A stretch of 13,507 nt of DNA from Pinguiococcus pyrenoidosus (taxonomy: Eukaryota; Sar; Pinguiophyceae; Pinguiochrysidales; Pinguiochrysidaceae): NCBI GenBank assembly GCA_019677205.1, contig JAAMXY010001172.1, positions 1 to 13,507 of the forward strand, given 5' to 3'. The translations under genes were made by a program, and so were the position numbers. Every line of letters begins with the position of its first letter. Within the stretch, counting starts at the first letter, position 1. Below, piece after piece: positions 8,507 through 13,507 of the stretch. The notes below the pieces were generated by a model. That model saw nothing but the letters and a program-made list of their open reading frames with translations, was not told the DNA's origin and searched no databases.

Positions 8507-9812
8507 TCACTTCATCATTGACGCGGAATAGAGACCCCGGTGGAGCTGCGTGTCTGGCGCAAGCCGCGCGGCCTCCAGCGAGTTCACACCGATTAGAGCA
8601 AGGCGAACGCCAAGTGGATTCATCTGTCCCTCCTTCGTCTGTTGCGCGGCCACGAACATCAGTCAGGCGCCGAAAGAGAGTTGATCTCCCGCAGGCCTCC
8701 GCGATACTCCTGACTTACCTTTAGGATGTTGAGGTAGTCATCGAGGGACGCGCGCAGCTTCTGCTCCGACATGGTGGGCGTTCCGATGCATCGGTCCGTA
8801 CAGGCCTGCTGCAGGAGTCGGTCCGGCACGTTGCGATCCTTCAGAAGCGCGTCGTCGGTGACCTTCAGGTGCTTCAGGTGCTTGAGCAGCGTTCCTCTCT
8901 TGAACATCGCGGGCGTGAACCAGCCGTCGGCGCCGATGCACTTGCACGCGGCATTCACCACCGGCTTGGGAATCTTCTTCAGGTCGAATTCCTCCACGTC
9001 CATGGGCCCGTCATACAGCCGCGAGAGGATCTGCACAGCCTCCGCCTTGGAGGTGCATTGGAAGGCCTCTTGGACGGTCTTGACGCAAAAGGTGAGCTGC
9101 TCGCGCTTCTTGTTGGGCTTGTCCTGGTCCGGGCGCCACTGCCATCGGTACGTATCCTCGTCCAGCCGCTTGACCATTTGGTAGCAGGCCTGGAGGCGGC
9201 GCCGGGCGTCATCGCTGTACCGCTTCAGCTTGGACTCGCCATCGTGGAAGTGACTGGGCAGCCAGGCCGGCCACGCGCTGGGCAGGACGCAGAAGAACAG
9301 GGCGAGCTCCGGGCTGAAGTTGTACCAGAAGCCAAGCGTGATCAACCTCCATCGATCGCTCACCTGCGGACAAGCGAGCAACGTCAACTTCCTTTCCCGA
9401 ACGCTCCCACTCCCCACGTGGCTCGCCCAGGAAAGAAGTTGCAGAAGCTGCACCACTTCATCCTTTTCCCCCTGCGTTCTGCACTGCGCCGTTGTGCATT
9501 TGCTTCCTTCTTCTTCCCACTTCACGTCGCCAGCGGCGCCGGATCCGCCGACCACGGCGCCCCGACCATCGCGCCTTGCTTGTCTACGGCGGCACTTACA
9601 GCTTCTCTGAGATGCTCCTGCTCTTCGAAAGAGAGACCTCTATCGGGATCGAGCCTTCGTGACTTGCGGATCCGCTGGCACTCCTGAAAGGAGTCCCATT
9701 GTCCAGTGACGCCGGCTTGCCAGCGGTTGAAGTAGCCTTGCACCGGCGCTGGCAGCGCGATCGCCCCCGCAGATGCACAGGAGCACAGCAGCAAGCCTAT
9801 CCGCCGCCCCAT
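8507..9812 (-). CDS. LETM1-like membrane protein with N-terminal signal peptide (3 exons)
   Basis: Exons 9812-9600, 9363-8719 and 8623-8507 join in phase 0 to 324 residues. Both donors are perfect GTAAGT; the introns are 236 and 95 nt. The protein resembles the LETM1 family, inner-membrane proteins linked to K+/H+ or Ca2+ exchange and ribosome binding. The match includes a membrane segment with ELALFFCVLPSAWPAWLPSH (about 88-107), corresponding to the family's E..PF..P......LPS.F. A C-terminal helical domain has LKHLKHLKVTDDALLKD, then LLQQACTDRCIG, then SEQKLRASLDDYLNIL, which recalls the LETM1 pattern of DD.LL....L..AC..RG...L...L..WL. The last exon adds a hydrophobic stretch, VRLALIGV. The N-terminus GLLLCSCASAGAIALPAPVQ looks like a secretory signal peptide, not a mitochondrial presequence, so plastid or ER-derived membranes are possible. 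For exon 3 an alternative acceptor 15 nt upstream stays in frame. The family call is by motif pattern only. Confidence 0.75.
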
Positions 9813-9988
9813 GCTTGAGCGTGCGCCTTCCGAGCAGAGACGGAGAGGCGGTGGCTGCAACTCAACCTTCACTCTTGAAGTGCGTTCGATATTTTGAAAA
9901 TAACTTCATCCACCCAATTTTGATCTATTATGGGTAAACCAACGGCGCATCGATGAGGACGGTTTTCGTTTCTCATTGAAGCATAAGT

Positions 9989-10009
9989 GAACTTGAGAAT
10001 CTCAAGTTC
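9989..10009. repeat. Near-perfect palindrome, 10-bp arms, 1-bp centre
   Basis: The arms are GAACTTGAGA and TCTCAAGTTC around a single A at 9999. The palindrome sits in the AT-rich island about 180 bp upstream of the LETM1-like ATG. It could be a dimeric factor site or a transcript hairpin, but the one-base loop argues for a DNA-level site. Confidence 0.7.
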
Positions 10010-10114
10010 TCGAAACTCGAAACACACCGTTGATGAGCTTGGTCCAGGGGTGTGTGCGCCGCAGCTTCCCCCCCTCACCCCTCACCGCGAGCATCAGGTA
10101 TGCGGATGCATCCC

Positions 10115-10146
10115 AACCCTGCCTGCGGTCAAACGCTGGCAGGGTT
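10115..10146. repeat. Inverted repeat, 9-bp arms, 14-nt loop
   Basis: AACCCTGCC at 10115-10123 is perfectly complementary to GGCAGGGTT at 10138-10146. In RNA this would form a stable GC-rich stem-loop. It lies 185 bp beyond the stop codon of the coiled-coil gene on the - strand, so it could fall in that gene's 3' UTR. Confidence 0.6.
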
Positions 10147-10330
10147 CGTGCGGAACGTGGCGCGGAAGTTGGCAACGAGCGCAACTCCAAGGTGAAATCA
10201 TAGCTTTCATCGCCGACCAGCAAGTCCGCGCGGTGCCCGTTGCAAAGGCAACTGCGCCTTGCTCTTGGCAGTTTCAAACCTTCGCGATCCATCTATCATT
10301 GGACGTCATGGTAAGCTGACGCGGCCTCGC

Positions 10331-10984
10331 CTACAAGTACACGCCGTCGTCGTCTTTCAGCTCCTCTATGCTATCTTCTTGCAGATCTCCCATTCCGCCA
10401 AACACGGGGCCGTCCGCAGCGCTCTGCGCGTCCTGGACGGCTTTTTGCTCCTCTTGCCCCGCTACATTCTCGTCGCCTTGCGCACTTCCGTGGTACGTGA
10501 GGCCGTCCGGCAGTCTCCTGCTGAATCGGAGCGGCTTCGGCGCCACATGCGGCAAGCTTTGCAAAATCGTGGCCTCGATCTCCACGATCTTCTCGAGTTT
10601 CTGGCCAACTAGAACCTGGTTCTCCGAAATTGCTTCCTCTAGGTCCGCGTCCGTCGCGCCACTCTCTTGCATGAAGAGCAGCATCTCCTCATTGCTACGC
10701 AGCAGGTGCTCGATCTACTCCACGCAACAAAAGCGATCGTCACTGCGCTGCGTGGGCAGACCCTTCCTCTCCGCCGCTTTTGCATGCCTGGAAGCACGCG
10801 CCGTCATACGAAGGCCACTCTGCCGACTCACCTGATGTGCGAGGCGCTCGCGCGCGTGCAGCACTTCGGAGATCTGGGTCTCCAGCAGCAGCCCCTGGCG
10901 ATCTAGCTCAGCCAGCCCGTGGTACTCGCGCCCCGTCAGCTGTCGGAGTCCGCTGTTGCTCGCCAGCTGCGGCGGCGTTGCCAT
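10331..10984 (-). CDS. Unrecognised coiled-coil protein, 178 aa (2 exons)
   Basis: Exons 10984-10832 and 10714-10331 join in phase 0 across a 117-nt intron (donor GTGAGT, acceptor GTAG) to 178 residues. I do not recognise the family. Residues 13-50 (LRQLTGREYHGLAELDRQGL onward) and 51-98 (IEHLLRSNEEMLLFMQESG, then EENQ/ENQVLVGQKLEKIVE-like heptads) form two long charged helices joined by a short turn, which suggests a helical hairpin or coiled coil, prefoldin-like in general shape. A middle segment has KPLRFSRRLPDGLTYHG, and the tail is acidic (ELKDDDGVYL). No signal peptide or membrane segment is present, so it is probably cytosolic or nuclear. The start is the first ATG; the intron splits the helices between Gln51 and Ile52, and the joined sequence continues the heptad pattern. 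It is transcribed divergently from the plastid-protein gene. Confidence 0.8.
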
Positions 10985-11482
10985 GATCAAGCTATGGCTC
11001 CCAGCGTGCGCACTTCAGAAACAGGTATCCGGCTTGAACTTGAAGTGCCAGGCCCGCGCGCTTGCCAAACCGAGGCCCAACAGGGCGCGAAAGACGAGCC
11101 CGAAGAACATCCGCGCCAGTCAGTCAGCTGATCCCGTGCTTCCGGGACTTCGAGAATCGGACGTCGGACGTTCAGCTGTCAGCTGATGGTCAGACAGATG
11201 TCAGCTGAGAGTAGCATCCCGTAAGGTACTTTAGTATCCTTCAGGGTACTGGCCGTTTGTTGAAAAAAGCCCCATCTCCGCAAGTGCGTTTGAGAGAGAG
11301 AGGCGCCCGCACACCGCTCCCGAATTCTGAGAGTGGCGCGCGACGTCTGGTTGAGGTCTCTGCGACATCGGAGGGCGATTCGCTGGCGCAGACGCGAACT
11401 CTTGCCGCCCCCGCCTTGCGTCAGCTGCAAGTTGGCGAGGCTTGCCATTCAAGTCTGCGACTTTCGGTGGATTTTTCCGCCC
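10985..11482. promoter_or_regulatory. Divergent promoter region with a TCAGCTGA cluster
   Basis: This 498-bp gap lies between the start codons of the coiled-coil gene (-) and the plastid-targeted protein gene (+). It carries TCAGCTGA at 11124-11131, 11179-11186 and 11201-11208, and TCAGCTGT at 11172-11179. All contain the palindromic CAGCTG core (E-box type). No clear TATA box is seen. Reading frames that cross the region on the + strand lack an ATG or family resemblance, so I treat it as non-coding. Confidence 0.5.
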
Positions 11483-12355
11483 ATGAAGTCGTTTATGGGC
11501 AGAACGAGAGCTCTGTGCGCCTTTGCGATCCTCTTGGGACCTTTGGCGTGCACCTCCTTCCTCGTGGCGCCGCCGCGAGGACTTCTGCAGCCTCGCGTGG
11601 GCCTAAAGTCCAGACCACTGGTCGCGGGAGCGCTGCCAAAGCGGGAGCTTCCCCCCCCGTCTCTGCAGATGAGGGTGCTGGGTAGCGCCCAGAGACTACC
11701 GAGAACGACGTGGCTGCAGAAGGCGCGCGATGGGGTGCAGAGAGTCGTGGGGACGGCGAGGAAAGCCGTGATGATCTTGAGCTTGGTAGTATCTTTGGCG
11801 CTGCGCGGCGCCAGCAGCGCGCACGCGGGCCCCGCGGTCTTCGGGGAGGATTCCATGGTCCCCGGTGGCGTAGCGATTCAATCGCTCTATCGGGCGCCTG
11901 TCCCGGGCCTCAGCAAGGCGAGTACGGCCGAGCAGATGGAGCTGGAGCTGGACGCGCTGGAGAAGGTGGAGGTGCGGGATGACCGCCGGACGTACATCAT
12001 CATTGGGGGCGTCGTCGTGGCCATGTACTTCGGTGGAGGCGCCATTGGTCGCGGCATCGAGCGCCTCTCCAAGCGTCAGCGGGAGAGGGATCGCCTCCGC
12101 GAGATCGAGCTCACCGGCATGTACATTAGCACCGACGCCGTGCCCGTGGACGAAGAGGAGGCAGCCGAAGAGCAAAAGCAAGATGGCAAGGGAGCGTCTG
12201 ATTCGAAAGCGTCCGAGAAGAGGGATCCGGAGCCGAAAGCGTCCAACAATCCGAAAGGATCGCGCAAGCCGGACAGCAAGCCAAAGCCGGATGCAAAAGG
12301 CGATGGGAAGAAGGACAAGCCAGCAAAGGATGACAACGATCCCGACTTGCTATAG
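11483..12355 (+). CDS. Plastid protein with three-part (thylakoid-lumen type) targeting and one membrane segment
   Basis: This intronless gene encodes 290 residues from the ATG at 11483 (MKSFMGRTRA); a second ATG five codons later would also work. Residues 9-25 are a signal peptide core (RALCAFAILLGPLACTS). The residue after the likely cleavage site is Phe26 in SFLVAPP, the hallmark of the ASAFAP motif of complex red plastids. A basic, acid-poor transit-like region follows (30-93). A second hydrophobic signal is at 95-115, ending in SSAHA before Gly116, an AxA signal-peptidase site, as for lumenal proteins. The mature part has a short acidic helix (ELELDALEKVEV), a single membrane segment at about 170-187 (TYIIIGGVVVAMYFGGGAIG), then a basic ERLSKRQRERDRLREIELTG helix. 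The last 75 residues are a disordered Lys/Asp/Pro/Ser tail. I do not recognise the family; the function is unknown. If 95-115 is not cleaved, the protein has two membrane segments. Confidence 0.8.
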   Translation: MKSFMGRTRALCAFAILLGPLACTSFLVAPPRGLLQPRVGLKSRPLVAGALPKRELPPPSLQMRVLGSAQRLPRTTWLQKARDGVQRVVGTARKAVMILSLVVSLALRGASSAHAGPAVFGEDSMVPGGVAIQSLYRAPVPGLSKASTAEQMELELDALEKVEVRDDRRTYIIIGGVVVAMYFGGGAIGRGIERLSKRQRERDRLREIELTGMYISTDAVPVDEEEAAEEQKQDGKGASDSKASEKRDPEPKASNNPKGSRKPDSKPKPDAKGDGKKDKPAKDDNDPDLL

Positions 12356-12385
12356 AACAAGCCAGAAGGCAAGGGCTTCTTGTTC
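12355..12385. repeat. Short inverted repeat in the convergent gap after the plastid-protein gene
   Basis: GAACAAG at 12355-12361 pairs with CTTGTTC at 12379-12385; a nested AGAAG/CTTCT pair is also possible. It starts at the last base of the stop codon, in the 91-bp gap between two convergent genes. It may shape the 3' ends of both transcripts; this is inference. Confidence 0.45.
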
Positions 12386-12446
12386 CTCGGCTGGTTGTCT
12401 GCTGCAATCGCATGCTCGGATACGGTCTTCCCCGCATTGCTTCCCC

Positions 12447-13507
12447 TCATAGCTCATCCTCATGATCGGCGCTGTCCAAGTGCGCCTCGAGCCGCTTGCC
12501 TGCACCCTCCAGCGGACCTCCTACCCTTCGGAAGGATGCACCAAGCCTCCGGGCTATCTCCATCTTCGTTGGCAAGGGCGGCGCGAGAGGACCTCCTAGC
12601 CACGCATACAGTCCCTCGGCCTCGATCGCGCCCATGGCATGGCAAATGCACAGCAGCTCGTCGTCAGTGATCAGGGGAATCTGAGACGCCAGAAGACCCG
12701 CCGTCTCTTCGACCAGCACCTCCCGAAGCGAGAACGACGTGCTAGCGGGATGAGCGCGCATTGCAAATATCTTCGCCGCTGTGGCCACGACGCCAGGCAA
12801 GCCAACAGAGGCCTTGCGGAGCGTCCGCACCGCCTGCAGCTGCAACCTGTCTGGCCCCTCTTCTTCGGTCTCGCTTGCTCGACGGCTGCCGGCCGTGATG
12901 GACAGCACGCTGCTGAGGGCATCCAGCAGCACAACTACCCACTCGGGTGGCGCTCCGCCGCTGCGGACTCGCTCGAGGAGAAGTCCTGCACGATGCGCCA
13001 CGAGACCACGAAGCTTCCAGGTGTACAGCGGGGACTCGCGTGGCGGCTCTACGGCACTTTCGGTCTCGTCGAGTGATTCGTCAAGACAGATCACTCGCTT
13101 CATGAGAACAGCCATGTCGATCAGCTGCTTTGGCTGCTCCTCACCGTCCTGCAGCAGAGACAGCCAGACCGCCAACGAGAAGGCAACTAGCTTCACTGCC
13201 GCGCTCAGGATGCGCTCCTGGTGTCCCTTCGAAAGCTGGGCGGGATGCATCATCGTCTCAGCAGCTAGCTCGATCAACTGGCCGAGATGAAGTCCATCTA
13301 TGGAAAGGAAAGAGAGGACAGAAGCCCTCCTCGGAGGGGCCTCGTCGGAGCTTGGTTGCGTCTCCTCCTCGTCGTTGCTCGCTGCATCGAGTAGCATCAG
13401 CACTCCTTCAGATATCGAGGCGAGCCCCGTGATCGCTTGCAGGCGAGTTGTCGATGCATTGCTCTCCCCAAAGCCCCGCAGGAGCCGAGCTAGGATGCGG
13501 GTGTCCA
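12447..13507 (-). CDS. C-terminal part of an unrecognised helical protein, cut by the window edge
   Basis: The frame is open from the right edge (13507) to a stop at 12447, about 352 residues, with no initiating ATG needed inside; the start lies beyond the window. I do not recognise the family. The sequence is almost wholly alpha-helical with Leu/Ala-rich helices (LIELAAETMMHPAQLSKG, ILSAAVKLVAFSLAVWLSLL, PPEWVVVLLDALSSVL) broken by acidic loops (SNDEEETQPSSDE, SETEEEGPDR), like HEAT/ARM-type repeat proteins. The ending HLDSADHEDEL is acidic. The alternation of amphipathic helices makes a solenoid scaffold likely, but that is inference. No intron is evident in the visible part. It converges on the plastid-protein gene with only 91 bp between the stop codons. 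Confidence 0.72.
   Translation of the reverse strand, partial: DTRILARLLRGFGESNASTTRLQAITGLASISEGVLMLLDAASNDEEETQPSSDEAPPRRASVLSFLSIDGLHLGQLIELAAETMMHPAQLSKGHQERILSAAVKLVAFSLAVWLSLLQDGEEQPKQLIDMAVLMKRVICLDESLDETESAVEPPRESPLYTWKLRGLVAHRAGLLLERVRSGGAPPEWVVVLLDALSSVLSITAGSRRASETEEEGPDRLQLQAVRTLRKASVGLPGVVATAAKIFAMRAHPASTSFSLREVLVEETAGLLASQIPLITDDELLCICHAMGAIEAEGLYAWLGGPLAPPLPTKMEIARRLGASFRRVGGPLEGAGKRLEAHLDSADHEDEL

Larger units (their letters stand above)
9813..10330. other. Gene-free region with two perfect inverted repeats
   Basis: This 518-bp stretch lies between the LETM1-like start codon and the stop codon of the coiled-coil gene (both -), so it holds the former's promoter and the latter's 3' end. 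The part at 9885-10025 is clearly AT-rich against a GC-rich background. It contains an inverted repeat at 9989-10009 and another at 10115-10146. A - strand frame at 10292-10002 starts with ATG but resembles nothing and has no supporting structure. Confidence 0.4.

Noticed and set aside
8162-9899. Shared 11-mer ATATTTTGAAA upstream of RPL26 and of the LETM1-like gene (8172-8162 and 9889-9899)
   Set aside because: The copies have opposite orientation relative to their genes, and an 11-mer match somewhere within 13.5 kb is expected by chance.
10002-10292. ATG-started - strand frame of 96 codons
   Set aside because: No family resemblance or splice support, and it runs through both inverted repeats; probably chance.
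1-13507. tRNA, rRNA, CRISPR array, transposon or bacterial operon
   Set aside because: No cloverleaf, spaced direct repeats, transposase motifs or ribosome-binding-site-led polycistrons were seen; the genes are eukaryotic with introns and separate strands.

Overview
The window comes from a gene-dense, GC-rich nuclear genome of a eukaryote. The evidence is spliceosomal GT-AG introns, a cytosolic 60S ribosomal protein (eL26) and a TFIID subunit (TAF8). Several proteins begin with signal peptides. One has the signal peptide-Phe-transit peptide arrangement (cleavage site followed by F-L-V-A-P-P) known from algae with complex red-derived plastids, such as stramenopiles, cryptophytes, haptophytes and chromerids. 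I therefore infer an alga with a secondary plastid, but cannot name the species.

I find nine protein genes in 13.5 kb. In order: (1) + strand 293-1242, a small N-myristoylation-candidate protein with a stand-alone DUSP domain; (2) - strand 2740-1343, an RsuA/RluB-type pseudouridine synthase with a signal peptide, an acidic insert and an RGG tail; (3) + strand 2978-5273, the double GTPase Der/EngA in seven exons; (4) + strand 5596-6944, TAF8 in six exons; (5) - strand 8067-7307, RPL26 in two exons; (6) - strand 9812-8507, a LETM1-like protein in three exons; (7) - strand 10984-10331, an unrecognised coiled-coil protein in two exons; (8) + strand 11483-12355, an intronless protein with an apparent three-part thylakoid-lumen targeting sequence; (9) - strand, from the right edge to 12447, the C-terminal part of an unrecognised helical protein.

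I placed 16 introns, all GT-AG. Fourteen are short (about 68-117 nt). The exceptions are the RPL26 intron (335 nt) and the first intron of the LETM1-like gene (236 nt). By my splice models nine are phase 0, six phase 2 and one phase 1. Gaps between genes are 90-520 bp, with several tight convergent pairs, so each gene is probably its own transcription unit.

The genes do not form one pathway. Three or four act in ribosome biogenesis or translation (rRNA pseudouridylation, Der, eL26), one in basal transcription, one in plastid biology and one in organelle membranes. I see no mobile element, CRISPR array, tRNA or rRNA. I do not see a clear novel multi-gene system. The most unusual items are the three-part-targeted plastid protein, the stand-alone DUSP protein, the alphaproteobacterial-looking Der with a changed G4 motif, the LETM1-like protein with a secretory-type N-terminus, and a cluster of TCAGCTGA palindromes in a divergent promoter.
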